DNA of 64,000 bases from UBA6054 sp963975575 (GCA_963975575.1 CAXBHL010000003.1:246853-310852); one strand, 5' to 3'. Shown: positions 8,390 to 17,865, counted from the stretch's first letter. The notes: generated by a model from the letters alone, not told the origin. Made by a program: numbers and translations.

Positions 8390-9469
8390 ATGCCGCGTGA
8401 TCCGTGGACATCCGGGGTGACGTCGGGCCCCGGGCGGGACGGGGCGTCGGGTCGCGCGTTCGCCATCGGGCGGCTGCTGGGCGACGGCGAGAACCCACTG
8501 CGGTGGGGCGTGCCGCTGGGGCGGGTGTGGGGCGTGCGGGTGCGGGCGCACTGGCTGTTCGTGGCGTACGTCCTGTCGCAGTTGATCTTCACGCTGCCAC
8601 GCCAGCACGCGGGTGTGGTGTTCGTGCTCCCGATGATGGCGGCGTTGTTCGTGCTGGTGCTGCTGCACGAGTTCGGCCACTGCCTGGCGTGCCGGCGCGT
8701 GGGGGGCGAGGCGGACGAGGTGGTGCTGTGGCCATTGGGCGGGCTGGCGTTCTGCCGCGCGCCGCACGATTGGCGGAGCGAGCTGGTCACGGTGCTGGGG
8801 GGGCCGGCGGTCAACGCGGTGCTGGCGCCGGTGTTGGCGGGGGCGATCTTCGGGCTGACGGGTTCCTGGCGGGCGGCGGTGCCGGACCTGCTGGACCTGG
8901 GCGGGTCGGTGCTGCGGGTCGAGTCGGCGTACGGGTCGATGCCCTGGTGGCTGATCGTGCTGTGGTCGCTGCACGTGGCCAACGCGGCGCTGCTGGTGTT
9001 CAATCTGGCGGTGCCGATGCTTCCGCTTGATGGGGGCCGAATCGTGCAGTGCCTGCTGTGGCGGGCGGTGGGGTATCACCGGTCGCTGTGGATCTCGGTG
9101 CACGTCGGGCTGGCGGCGGCGATGGGGCTGGTGGTCGCCGGGCTGGTGCTGGCGGACGGGAAGATGCTGCTGGCGGTGGGGGCGTTGGGCGCGGCGGTGT
9201 GCTGGCTGGAGCGGCGGCGCTACCAGTTCCTGGCGGGGGTCGAGCCGGGGTTGGACCGCCCGGCGGGCCCGGTGGTCACGCAGGGGGCACCGACGCCGGA
9301 CGAGCTGGAGGCCGCGGAGGGGGACGATCAGGGCGAGGTGGACCGGATTCTGGAGAAGATCTCGCGGGTGGGGATGGGGGGCCTGAGCGGGCGGGAGCGG
9401 CGCGTGCTCAAGCGGGCGACGGAACGGAGCCGAGAAACGAAAGGGCCCGGGCTCCGATCCGACCAATGA
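8390..9469 (+). CDS. M50 (site-2 protease-like) zinc metalloprotease
   Basis: The 359-residue integral membrane protein carries the S2P signature HEFGH (residues 93-97), where the two His ligate zinc and Glu is catalytic. The NxxPxxPLDGG-type motif (PMLPLDGGRI) supplies the third zinc ligand from a later membrane helix. The fold begins with a VWGVRVRAHWLF entry segment and has about six membrane helices, as in the rhomboid-neighbour or SpoIVFB-like subgroup. No PDZ or CBS domain is seen. The last 45 residues are cytosolic-looking and contain EVDRILEKISRVG and LSGRERRVLKRA. These closely match the tail of the neighbouring rhomboid protein. The two genes are 51 bases apart and probably one unit. 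Confidence 0.9.
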   Translation: MPRDPWTSGVTSGPGRDGASGRAFAIGRLLGDGENPLRWGVPLGRVWGVRVRAHWLFVAYVLSQLIFTLPRQHAGVVFVLPMMAALFVLVLLHEFGHCLACRRVGGEADEVVLWPLGGLAFCRAPHDWRSELVTVLGGPAVNAVLAPVLAGAIFGLTGSWRAAVPDLLDLGGSVLRVESAYGSMPWWLIVLWSLHVANAALLVFNLAVPMLPLDGGRIVQCLLWRAVGYHRSLWISVHVGLAAAMGLVVAGLVLADGKMLLAVGALGAAVCWLERRRYQFLAGVEPGLDRPAGPVVTQGAPTPDELEAAEGDDQGEVDRILEKISRVGMGGLSGRERRVLKRATERSRETKGPGLRSDQ

Positions 9470-9520
9470 TCCTCCGGCCAACTCACTCACGGACGAATAC
9501 CGGATTCAGCAAGGAGCGGC

Positions 9521-10549
9521 ATGGGGATCTACGACCGAGACTACACGCGGGCCGATCGCGGCGGGGGCTATCGCGATTCCTACGGTGCGTCCGGGCCGGG
9601 GGGCGGGGGGCGCGGTGTGTCGCGCATGTCGATGTGGACGGTCAACACGTGGCTGATCGTCAGCAACGTGGCGATCCACATCCTGGCGCTGACGGTGTTC
9701 GTGTGGAAGCTGCCGGCGGATCGGAACTCGGTCTTCGCGGTCGTTTCATCGACGGGGGTGCCGAAATGGTTCGTGCTTCATGAGTTCGGGCACTTCTCGA
9801 CGGCCAAGGGATTCTTCGAGATCGTCCAGAGCCAGAGCGGCAACCAGCTCGTGCTGAACCTGCAGGTGTGGCGGCTGCTGACCTTCCAGTTCCTGCACGA
9901 TCCGAGTTCGATCTGGCACCTGCTGCTGAACATGTTCGGGCTGTGGGTGTTCGGGCCGATGGTCGAGCAGGTGCTCGGGCGGCGGAAGTATCTGGCGTTC
10001 TACCTGGTGTGCGGCATCATGGGCGGCGTGCTCTACGTGCTGCTCAACCTGCTCGGCATGATGGGGATCAACCTTCCGGGCGTGCTCGACAGCGATCCAC
10101 GCACGCCGCTGGTGGGCGCGTCCGCGGGCGTGTTCGGTGTGATCATCGCGTGCGCGTATCTGGCGCCCAACGCGGTGGTCCAGCTGATCTTCCCGCCGAT
10201 CCCGCTGAAGATGAAGTATTTCGCGTATGGCTATGTGGGGTTCGCGTTGTTGAACCTTCTCATCTCGGGGAAGAACGCCGGGGGCGACGCGGCGCACATC
10301 GGCGGGGCGATCGCGGGATACTTCTTCATCCGCAACCCGCACCACCTGCTGGACTTCTTCGACGTGCTCGGCAACTCGAAGAAACCCAAAGGCCCGCGGA
10401 AGCCGGGCAAGCCCGGGAGGGCCCGGGCGCCGTCCGAGGAGGAGATCGACCGCATCCTGGACAAGGTCAATCTCAAGGGGATCCAGTCGCTGACTACCAA
10501 GGAGAAGAAGGTGCTGGAGAAGGCCAGCCGCGAGGGACGCGGGCGGTAG
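9521..10549 (+). CDS. rhomboid family intramembrane serine protease
   Basis: The 342-residue membrane protein has the rhomboid catalytic pair: Ser201 in GASAG and His259 in AAHIGG. It also has the HDPSSIWHLLLNMFGLWVFG helix with the conserved His and Asn, and about six transmembrane helices. Rhomboids cut membrane-spanning substrates within the lipid bilayer. A Gly/Arg-rich cytosolic stretch of some 35 residues precedes the first helix. The C-terminal tail (EEIDRILDKVNLKGI, SLTTKEKKVLEKAS) resembles the domain named DUF6576 on other rhomboids and matches the tail of the M50 protease just upstream. AAGGAG lies 8 bases before the ATG. Confidence 0.9.
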   Translation: MGIYDRDYTRADRGGGYRDSYGASGPGGGGRGVSRMSMWTVNTWLIVSNVAIHILALTVFVWKLPADRNSVFAVVSSTGVPKWFVLHEFGHFSTAKGFFEIVQSQSGNQLVLNLQVWRLLTFQFLHDPSSIWHLLLNMFGLWVFGPMVEQVLGRRKYLAFYLVCGIMGGVLYVLLNLLGMMGINLPGVLDSDPRTPLVGASAGVFGVIIACAYLAPNAVVQLIFPPIPLKMKYFAYGYVGFALLNLLISGKNAGGDAAHIGGAIAGYFFIRNPHHLLDFFDVLGNSKKPKGPRKPGKPGRARAPSEEEIDRILDKVNLKGIQSLTTKEKKVLEKASREGRGR

Positions 10550-10576
10550 CGGCGCGGTCCGACTAGCCTTGCCACG

Positions 10577-11857
10577 ATGCCTGAACCCCTTCGCTTCACG
10601 GTACACGCCCGGTCCGGCCACGCACGCGTGGGCACGGTGGACACGCCGCACGGGTCGTTCGAGACGCCGGCGTTCATGCCGGTGGGCACGCGGGGGAGCG
10701 TGAAGGGCGTGCTGCCGCACATGGTGCGACAGACCGGGGCTCAGATCCTGCTCAATAACACCTATCACCTGATGCTGCGGCCGGGGTCGGAACTGATCCG
10801 GCGGCTGGGCGGGGTGCACCGGTTCATGAACTGGGACGGGCCGATCCTGACCGATTCGGGCGGGTACCAGGCGTACTCGATGGCGGACATCAACGCGGTG
10901 GACGACGAGGGGGTGTCGTTCAAGTCGATCGTGGACGGTTCGACGATCCGGATGACGCCCGAGTCGGCCACGCGGATCCAGAACGAGCTGGGGCCGGACA
11001 TCATGATGGCGTTCGACGACTGCCCGCCCTCGGTGGATCCGGGCGCGGCGCCGGTGAGCCAGGCCCGGCTACGCCACGCGGCGCGGCGGGACGCGTCGCG
11101 CAAGGGCGGGTACGACCACGCGACGCGCCTGGACATCGCCAACGAGCGGACGGTGCGGTGGCTGGAGCGGTGCAAGGCGGCCCACGCCCGGCCGGACGAG
11201 CAGGCCCTGTTCGGGATCATCCAGGGGGGGACGGACTTTGACCGGCGGGACTGGTGCCTGGAGCGGATCTGCGGGATCGACCTGCCGGGGTACGCCATCG
11301 GCGGGGTGGCGGTGGGGGAGTCGTCGGACGACATCGCCCGGGTGGTGCGGCACACGGCGCCCGCGATGCCGTGGGACAAGCCGCGGTACCTGATGGGCGT
11401 GGGGTACGAGCGGGACATCACGGCGGCGGTGCTCGCGGGGGTGGACATGTTCGACTGCGTGCTGCCGACGCGGAACGCGCGGAACGCCAACGCGTTCACG
11501 GGCGAGCCGGGGGAGGGGTCGGGGCAGATCCGGCTCAAGAACGCGCGGTTCGCGGAGGACCTGCGACCCTTGGAGCCGGGGTGTGACTGCCCTGCGTGCG
11601 ATCCGGCGGGGAACGGGTGGACGACGTATGAGGGTGGGTGTTTTTCCCGTGCGTACATCCGGCATCTGTTCCAGGCGGAGGAGATGCTCGGGCCGATCCT
11701 GGTGAGCCTGCACAACCTGCGGTTTTTTCAGCGGCTGACGGCCGACCTGCGCGAGGCGGTCCGGCGGGACGACTGGGCGTGGTTCGTGGGGCGGCGACCG
11801 CACCTGGCGGAGACGGTGCGTACGGCCCTCGGCGATGGCGGGCGTGCGGCGGTCTGA
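10577..11857 (+). CDS. tgt: queuine/preQ1 tRNA-guanine transglycosylase
   Basis: Tgt exchanges guanine-34 in Asp, Asn, His and Tyr tRNAs for preQ1 in the queuosine pathway. The 426-residue product, slightly longer than average, contains TPAFMPVGTRGSVKG-like N-terminal sequence, LLNNTYHLMLRPG, the nucleophile region TDSGGYQAYS and the substrate Asp in FDCVLPTRNARN. The zinc site CDCPAC with a Cys and His further on (GGCFSRAYIRHLF) is also present. TDSGGYQ replaces the more common SGGFQV, a mild variation. It follows the rhomboid gene by 27 bases. yajC and secDF come downstream; the tgt-yajC-secDF order is common in bacteria. Confidence 0.95.
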   Translation: MPEPLRFTVHARSGHARVGTVDTPHGSFETPAFMPVGTRGSVKGVLPHMVRQTGAQILLNNTYHLMLRPGSELIRRLGGVHRFMNWDGPILTDSGGYQAYSMADINAVDDEGVSFKSIVDGSTIRMTPESATRIQNELGPDIMMAFDDCPPSVDPGAAPVSQARLRHAARRDASRKGGYDHATRLDIANERTVRWLERCKAAHARPDEQALFGIIQGGTDFDRRDWCLERICGIDLPGYAIGGVAVGESSDDIARVVRHTAPAMPWDKPRYLMGVGYERDITAAVLAGVDMFDCVLPTRNARNANAFTGEPGEGSGQIRLKNARFAEDLRPLEPGCDCPACDPAGNGWTTYEGGCFSRAYIRHLFQAEEMLGPILVSLHNLRFFQRLTADLREAVRRDDWAWFVGRRPHLAETVRTALGDGGRAAV

Positions 11858-11977
11858 CCCGAACAGGGCGGTGACATCGCGGCCCCGCGGTTCCCAGAAA
11901 GCACGCACGGGCACCGATCGGGTGTCCTACCATCCCGGCCCGGGAGCCAGAACGCCCGGTTTGGAGCCCAAAGACCC

Positions 11978-12463
11978 ATGATCCACATTATCGCGGCCGA
12001 TATCGCCGGTTGGTCCACCCTTGCGCTGCAGGATTCGCCCGTGCAGGGCGTCCTCGGGGCCGAGGGTGGCCAGCCCGGGACCGCCCAGAACGGCGCCGCG
12101 GGCGCCGCCGGGACCACGGCCCCCGCGCCGGGCGGTTTCAACTTCATCATGCCCTTCATCATGCTGATGGTGGTGTTCCTGTTCCTGAGCACCATCCTGG
12201 GCGGGCGTAAGGAGAAGAAGCGGCGCGCGGCGATGCTCGACGGCATCCAGAAGCGGGACCGCGTGCAGACCGTGGGCGGCGTGATCGGTCACATCATCGA
12301 GATCAAGGGCGACGAGTTCCTGCTCGAGTCCGACCGCGCGAGCAACACGCGCATGTGGATCACGCGATCCTCCGTGTCGAACGTCCTCCGTTCGGCCAAC
12401 GCGCCGGCTTCGGCGAACGCGGAAACCACCCCCGAAAAGTCCACCGAGGCCGCGAGCGCCTGA
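11978..12463 (+). CDS. yajC: preprotein translocase subunit YajC
   Basis: YajC is a small inner-membrane accessory of the SecDF complex. The 161-residue product has an extended N-terminus of about 45 mostly low-complexity residues (Gly, Ala, Pro, Gln). One transmembrane helix follows (FIMPFIMLMVVFLFL, about residues 52-68), then the basic GGRKEKKRR and the YajC core KRDRVQTVGGVIGHI. The C-terminal tail is rich in Ala, Ser and Glu. It is longer than the E. coli protein mainly because of the two tails. secDF starts 30 bases after the stop, and gene order supports the call. Confidence 0.92.
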   Translation: MIHIIAADIAGWSTLALQDSPVQGVLGAEGGQPGTAQNGAAGAAGTTAPAPGGFNFIMPFIMLMVVFLFLSTILGGRKEKKRRAAMLDGIQKRDRVQTVGGVIGHIIEIKGDEFLLESDRASNTRMWITRSSVSNVLRSANAPASANAETTPEKSTEAASA

Positions 12464-12493
12464 CGCGACCGACCGATTCGAGGTTTTCTACCT

Positions 12494-15400
12494 ATGCGGC
12501 ACCTTGTGCGGAACATCTGCATCGCGCTCGCCCTTGTCCTGATCGCGGTCTGGGCCGCGGTCCCGCCGAGCGAGAAAGTCCGGCTCGGCAAGGACCTCCA
12601 GGGCGGTTCTTCGCTGGTCTACGCCGTCCAGATGGACAAGGCGGAGGACCCCGACGAGATCATCCCGAAGATCATCGACGTGCTCAAGCGGCGTATCGAT
12701 CCGAACGGCCTGTTCGAGATCTCGATCGTGCGTCAGGGCCAGGACCGCATCGAGATCACGATGCCGCTGCCCGGCGACCACGTCAAGCAGCTTCGTCAGT
12801 CGTTCGAGGACGCGCTGGCGGACCTGGGCACGAGCTCGGTCGAGCCGGCGGAGTTCGAGCGGATGATGCGGGCCGACGCGGGCGCCCGGGCCACGATGAT
12901 CGATTCGGTCGCGGCGGACAACGAGCAGCTGCGTGAGCGGCTCGAGGAGGCCGCCGGGTTCTACGACCGGGGCCTTCTCTTCCGCGAGCAGCTCCGCGTG
13001 GCCGAGCAGAGCAACGCCCCCGAGGCGACGCTGGATCAGCTCGCCCAGCAGGCGGCCGAGGCCGAGGTCCGCTACGAGGTGGCCCGCGACGAGGTCCGTG
13101 CGGCGGCCATCGGGCCCGACGACGTCCGTCGCGTGCTCGAGCTGCCCGACGTGAAGCGGAACATCAAGGACACGGTCTCCGGCGAGATCGTGGAGGTGGA
13201 GAGCGCCCGCAAGCGGGGGCTGGACCGCATCCGGGCCGAGCACCCCGAACTGGCCGGCAAGCTCAAGGACGTGGTGAAGGCGTTCGAGACGTACTCGGAC
13301 CAGCGGAGCGCGCTCGACGACACGGCCGACCTGAAGCGCCTCGTGCAGTCCTCCGGCGAGCTGAGCTTCCGGATCACCGTCGATCCGCAGGGCAGCGACG
13401 GCGCCGCGACGCACCCCGAGGAGCAGCGCCTCCGGGAGGAGATGCGCGAGCGGGGCCCGCGCCAGTCGCGCGCCAACGACGCCCGCTGGTACAAGATCAA
13501 CCGTCTGGACAGCTGGTACGACACCAAGCAGGAGCTGGACGCGCTGGACGCGGACCCTTCGGGGTTCTTCCTCAGCCGCGGCTACGTGGCCGAGGAGTAC
13601 GCCGGCTCGGTGTACCTGCTCTGCTTCGACAGCCGCAACATGCGGATGACCAACGACGAGGGTCGCTGGCGGGTGGCCCGCGCGTACCAGACGCAGGACC
13701 AGCTCGGTCGCCCGGCGATCGGGTTCGAGATGGACCCCGTTGGCTCGGCCCGGCTCGGTGAGCTGACCGGCGACAACGTGGGCAACAAGATGGCGGTGCT
13801 GCTCGACGACCAGATCTACACCGCCCCGCGGCTGAACGCGCGGATCTCCAGCCGGGGCATCATCGAGGGCGAGTTCACGCCCGACGAGATCGACTACGTC
13901 GTCCGCGTGATGACGGCCGGCTCGCTGCAGGCCAAGCTCAGCCCCGAGCCGATCTCCGAGACGACGATCGCGCCCGAGCTGGGCCAGGACAACCTGGACA
14001 AGGGCCTGGTCGCCGGCGTGATCGCGCTGGTCGTGGTGGGCGCGTTCATGGCGTTCTACTACTTCGGCTACGGCCTGGTGGCGGTGGTGTGCCTGATCGC
14101 CAACGCGGTGATGATCGTGGGGGCGCTGGCCCTCTCGCGTGCGGCGCTGACGCTTCCCGGCATCGCCGGCATCATCCTGACCTTCGGCATGGCGGTGGAC
14201 GCCAACGTGCTGATCTTCGAGCGCATCCGCGAGGAGATGCGCAAGGGCCTCGATCTTCGCACCAGCAGCCGGCTGGGTTACGAGAAGGCGCTCAGCTCCA
14301 TCGTGGACGGCAACGTGACGAACCTGATCGTGTGCTTCGTGCTCGCCAACGTGGGCACGCAGGAGATCAAGGGCTTCGCGATCACGCTGGGCATCGGCGT
14401 GGCCTGCACGATGATCTCGGCCCTGTTCTTCAGCCGGATCATCATGACGATCCTGATCGACAAGGTGAAGGTCCGGCGCATGGGCATGCTGCCGGTCGCG
14501 ATCCCGGTGATCGACCGCGTGCTCGAGCCGCGGATCGACTGGATGAAGCTCCGCGGCCTGTTCCTCGTGGTTTCGGTCTGCTTCGTCGGGCTGGGCGTGG
14601 CGATGGTGGTTTCCCGCGGCCAGCGGATGCTCGACACCGAGTTCCGCGGCGGCACCCAGGTGACCATGGCGTTCAAAGACGGCATCGAGCCGGTCTCGCG
14701 CACGGAGATCGAGGAGATCGTCCACGCCCTCGGCGAGGGCGAGGACGAGACGTCGCCGATCCGCCAGCTGCGCGTGGCCGAGGTGGTGGCGGTCAACCCG
14801 ATCGAGGGCGGGCTCAGCTCGGACACGTTTGTCATCAAGACGCTGGCCACCGACCGCGCGTCGGTCGGCGCGGCCATCACCACGGCGTTCCAGGACCGCC
14901 TGGACGCGCCCCCGCCGCTGGAGTTCTCCGGCTCGGAGTTCGAGGAGTCCCGGGCCGCCCCGGTGTTCCCGATCCTGAGTTCCCGCCTGGGCGACGACGT
15001 CGGGCGGCCGGAACTGCGCAACGACGTGACCGAGTTCGTCGGCGGCGTGGCGGTGCTGGTCGAGAACATCGACCCGCCCCAGTCGGCCGACCAGATCCGC
15101 GACCGGCTCAACCTGATGCGGGGCAAGGACGACTTCGTCGACGTGCTCGGTCGGCAGGTGGACGTCCGGGTGCTCACGGGCACCAACGAGGCGGCCACCT
15201 CCGTGGTGATCCTGGTGCTGGACCCCGGGCTGCTCTATCTCGACAACCCGGAGGCGTGGCAGAACGAGGTCTCCCAGCGTGAGTGGGACCTGATCCGCGC
15301 CGCCCTGACGACCACGACGGACGCGATCTCCGTGCAGAACTTCTCGCCGGCCATCGCGGCCAGCTTCCGCGAGAAGGCGATCGTCGCCGTGGTGCTCTCG

Positions 15401-15955
15401 CTGCTGCTGATCCTGATCTACATCTGGGTGCGGTTCGGTTCGGTCCGGTACTCCCTGGCCGCGATCGCGACGCTCGCCCACGACGTGTTCGTCGCGCTCG
15501 GGCTGATCGCGCTGGCCGAGATCATCTACGACTTTGACGTGGCCGAGGGTCTGGCCCGCGCGCTGCTCATCGAGCCGTTCAAGATCGATCTGACGCTGGT
15601 GGCGGCGCTGCTGACCATCATCGGCTACTCGCTCAACGACACGATCATCATCATGGACCGCATCCGCGAGAACCGCGGCAAGCTGTCCTACGTCACCCGC
15701 GACGTGGTGAACCTGTCGATCAACCAGACCATCAGCCGCACGGTCATCACCTCGGGCACCACCCTGCTCGCGGTGCTGATCCTTTACATCTACGGCGGGA
15801 CCGGCGTACGGGCGTTCAGCTACACGCTGCTCGTCGGCGTGCTGTTCGGCACCTACTCCTCGATCGCCGTGGCGGCCCCCCTGGTGTGGAACCGCAAGGC
15901 GGACCGCTCCGCCGCGGCCTTCGAGCCGGTCGCGCAGGCGTCCTCGGCGGTCTGA
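12494..15955 (+). CDS. secDF: SecD-SecF fusion, protein translocase subunit
   Basis: SecD and SecF use the proton gradient to help SecA/SecYEG export proteins. Here they form one 1153-residue polypeptide. The SecD half has one N-terminal helix (residues about 7-25), a large periplasmic P1 region, and five helices around residues 500-665 with GMAVDANVLIFERIREEM near 565. The SecF half begins with a helix near 690. A periplasmic region up to about 955 and five helices with YSLNDTIIIMDRIRENR near 1045 follow. P1 looks unusual: between the ITMPLPGDH strand and GELSFRI lies about 165 residues of charged, coiled-coil-like sequence. The SecF periplasmic loop is also long. It follows yajC and likely shares its transcript. 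Confidence 0.95.
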   Translation: MRHLVRNICIALALVLIAVWAAVPPSEKVRLGKDLQGGSSLVYAVQMDKAEDPDEIIPKIIDVLKRRIDPNGLFEISIVRQGQDRIEITMPLPGDHVKQLRQSFEDALADLGTSSVEPAEFERMMRADAGARATMIDSVAADNEQLRERLEEAAGFYDRGLLFREQLRVAEQSNAPEATLDQLAQQAAEAEVRYEVARDEVRAAAIGPDDVRRVLELPDVKRNIKDTVSGEIVEVESARKRGLDRIRAEHPELAGKLKDVVKAFETYSDQRSALDDTADLKRLVQSSGELSFRITVDPQGSDGAATHPEEQRLREEMRERGPRQSRANDARWYKINRLDSWYDTKQELDALDADPSGFFLSRGYVAEEYAGSVYLLCFDSRNMRMTNDEGRWRVARAYQTQDQLGRPAIGFEMDPVGSARLGELTGDNVGNKMAVLLDDQIYTAPRLNARISSRGIIEGEFTPDEIDYVVRVMTAGSLQAKLSPEPISETTIAPELGQDNLDKGLVAGVIALVVVGAFMAFYYFGYGLVAVVCLIANAVMIVGALALSRAALTLPGIAGIILTFGMAVDANVLIFERIREEMRKGLDLRTSSRLGYEKALSSIVDGNVTNLIVCFVLANVGTQEIKGFAITLGIGVACTMISALFFSRIIMTILIDKVKVRRMGMLPVAIPVIDRVLEPRIDWMKLRGLFLVVSVCFVGLGVAMVVSRGQRMLDTEFRGGTQVTMAFKDGIEPVSRTEIEEIVHALGEGEDETSPIRQLRVAEVVAVNPIEGGLSSDTFVIKTLATDRASVGAAITTAFQDRLDAPPPLEFSGSEFEESRAAPVFPILSSRLGDDVGRPELRNDVTEFVGGVAVLVENIDPPQSADQIRDRLNLMRGKDDFVDVLGRQVDVRVLTGTNEAATSVVILVLDPGLLYLDNPEAWQNEVSQREWDLIRAALTTTTDAISVQNFSPAIAASFREKAIVAVVLSLLLILIYIWVRFGSVRYSLAAIATLAHDVFVALGLIALAEIIYDFDVAEGLARALLIEPFKIDLTLVAALLTIIGYSLNDTIIIMDRIRENRGKLSYVTRDVVNLSINQTISRTVITSGTTLLAVLILYIYGGTGVRAFSYTLLVGVLFGTYSSIAVAAPLVWNRKADRSAAAFEPVAQASSAV

Positions 15956-15981
15956 CCTTCCCGCTCCCGTGCTGATTCTTG

Positions 15982-16011
15982 CGGCCCGGCGTCCCAGACG
16001 CCGGGCCGTTT
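15982..16011 (+). terminator. hairpin terminator after secDF
   Basis: The 11-bp stem cggcccggcgt / acgccgggccg with a 5-base loop is followed by only three T residues. The stem is strong but the U-tract weak. It ends 16 bases before the next start codon. Confidence 0.5.
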
Positions 16012-16026
16012 CGCTACAATCCCGCC

Positions 16027-16713
16027 ATGGGCGTGATGGACGAACGCTCGTCTCGGATGTTCGTGGGCGTGTGCCTGCTCGTTCTCCTTTGGATCGGGAC
16101 CTACTGGGTCTACGACCCGGGGCGCGGGGACCGCGAGCCCACGATCAGCTTCGCCGAGCCGGACCGCGGGCCGGAACCGGCCGCCGAAATGCCGGCGGCC
16201 CCCGTGGTCGCCCCCCCGGCCCCGACCTCGCCGGTCGTCTCTGAGCCGGCGCCCGAGACGCCGGCCGACCCCGGTCTGCGGGTCGAGCCACCCCTGTTCC
16301 GCGAGTACATCGTGCGCGCCAACGACACCTACGAGCGGATCGCCCAGCGCGAGCTGGGCTCGTCGTCGCTGGCCGGGGCCATCGCGCGGGCCAACCCGCT
16401 CAAGGATCCCACCCGCCTGCAGCCCGGACAGCCGCTGCGCATCCCGCTCGACCCGGACAACATCCAGGGGCGGGTGGTCACGGCCGGCGGGGGCGAGCCG
16501 GTCGAGCCGCCGAAGCCGCAGACGCCCACCGCGGTCGAGTACCGCGTCCAGCCCGGGGACACGCTGACCGGGATCGCCCGCTCGTACTACGGCTCGATCC
16601 GGCACGCGGACTTCATCTTCGCGTCCAACCGCGACGTGCTCGCCGGCCCGGACAGCCTGCGGGTGGGCCAGGTCCTGCGGCTGCCGCCGCTGCCGCCCGG
16701 CGACGGGGGCTGA
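16027..16713 (+). CDS. membrane-anchored protein with two LysM domains
   Basis: The 228-residue product has a short cytosolic N-terminus and one membrane helix (about residues 12-30). A 60-residue Pro/Ala-rich linker and two LysM domains follow, at roughly residues 95-145 (YIVRANDTYERIAQREL) and 175-225 (YRVQPGDTLTGIARSYYG). LysM domains bind N-acetylglucosamine-containing polymers such as peptidoglycan. No catalytic domain is present, so a cell-wall-binding structural or scaffolding role is likely. The ATG at 16027 was chosen because it directly precedes the membrane helix; the frame is open 16 codons earlier, inside the terminator. Confidence 0.85.
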   Translation: MGVMDERSSRMFVGVCLLVLLWIGTYWVYDPGRGDREPTISFAEPDRGPEPAAEMPAAPVVAPPAPTSPVVSEPAPETPADPGLRVEPPLFREYIVRANDTYERIAQRELGSSSLAGAIARANPLKDPTRLQPGQPLRIPLDPDNIQGRVVTAGGGEPVEPPKPQTPTAVEYRVQPGDTLTGIARSYYGSIRHADFIFASNRDVLAGPDSLRVGQVLRLPPLPPGDGG

Positions 16714-16788
16714 GGCCCGCGTGCGGCGGCGGGGCGGTCCCGCTGCGTCCGCGCCGGCCCGGGCCGGATCCGGCCCGTATCATCGCCC

Positions 16789-17865
16789 ATGCCGAACAAC
16801 ACGCCCGTGTACATCGTGACCGGCGGGGCGGGCTTCGTGGGCTCGAACCTGGTCGCCGAGTTGATGCGTCGCCACCCCGACGCCCACATCTACGTGGTGG
16901 ACGACCTCCGCACCGGCACGTACGCCAACATCGTCGAGGCCTGCGAGCGGGCGGGCGTGGGCCCGTTCCGGGGCACCGTGATGCCCGACGACATCGCAGA
17001 ACTGAACTGGCAGCCGGCCGTCGAGGGGCTCCAGCCCCGGGCGGTGTTCCACCTGGCGGCCATCACCGACACGCTCGAGTTCGACGAGAAGAAGATGCTC
17101 GCGGCCAACAGCGAGCCGTTTTCTGACATCCTCGACGCGTGTTCTGGCGCCGGCGTGCCGCTGGTCTACGCGTCCAGCGCCGCCACGTACGGCACACCGC
17201 CCGAGTCCGAGACGCGCACGCCGTTCCAGGAGGCGTCCGCCGGCGTGCCGCAGAACGTGTACGGGTTCAGCAAGTGGCTGATGGACGCCGAGCTGTTCCG
17301 CCATTTCGAGCGGTGCGAGCGCGACGGCGAGAAGCGGCCGCACGTGGTGGGGCTGCGGTACTTCAACGTGTTCGGCCCCGGGGAGGCGCGCAAGGGCAAG
17401 ATGGCCTCGATGGTCTGGCACCTGACCAACCAGATCCTCGACGGCCACCGCCCCCGTCTGTTCCGGGAGGGCGAGCACGAGCGTGACCAGGTGTTCGTCG
17501 ACGACGTCGTGGCCTGCACGCTCGCGGGGGCGGAGCGCGGGGTCACGCCCGGCGTGTACAACTGCGGCTCGGGGCGGACCACCTCGTTCAACCAGATCGT
17601 CGAGGCGATCAACGAGGCGCTGGGCACCTCGGTCGAGCCGGAGTACTTCGAGATGCCCGAGGTCATGCGGGCGACCTACCAGCACTACACCTGCGCCGAC
17701 ATGTCGCGGACGGCCAAGGCGCTCAACCACCGCCCGAGCTGGTCGCCGATGGACGCCATGATGCGGTACGCCCGCCAGATCGTCGCCGACCGCCAGCGGC
17801 TCGGCCAGCCCATCCACGTCGCGGGCGGCCAGCCCGACCGAACCGCCGGCGGAGTCACCGCGTGA
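16789..17865 (+). CDS. hldD: ADP-glyceromanno-heptose 6-epimerase-like (HldD/RfaD) protein
   Basis: This is an extended short-chain dehydrogenase of 358 residues. It has the NAD(P)-binding TGGAGFVGSN, the FHLAAITDTLEFDEKKMLAANS segment (split here across two motifs) and SSAATYG. The catalytic pair is Tyr158 and Lys162 in YGFSK. LRYFNVFGPGEARKGKMAS and RDQVFVDDV follow. The AITDT and GKMAS stretches match the HldD branch, which converts ADP-D-glycero- to ADP-L-glycero-manno-heptose for lipopolysaccharide inner core. No other heptose gene is in the window, so the exact substrate is inferred. It overlaps the next gene by GTGA, implying coupled translation. Confidence 0.8.
   Translation: MPNNTPVYIVTGGAGFVGSNLVAELMRRHPDAHIYVVDDLRTGTYANIVEACERAGVGPFRGTVMPDDIAELNWQPAVEGLQPRAVFHLAAITDTLEFDEKKMLAANSEPFSDILDACSGAGVPLVYASSAATYGTPPESETRTPFQEASAGVPQNVYGFSKWLMDAELFRHFERCERDGEKRPHVVGLRYFNVFGPGEARKGKMASMVWHLTNQILDGHRPRLFREGEHERDQVFVDDVVACTLAGAERGVTPGVYNCGSGRTTSFNQIVEAINEALGTSVEPEYFEMPEVMRATYQHYTCADMSRTAKALNHRPSWSPMDAMMRYARQIVADRQRLGQPIHVAGGQPDRTAGGVTA

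Noticed and set aside
16713..16788. GC-rich palindrome between the LysM gene and the hldD-like gene as a terminator
   Set aside because: Stem possible (ggcccgggcc-type) but no U-tract and very short; not convincing as a site.
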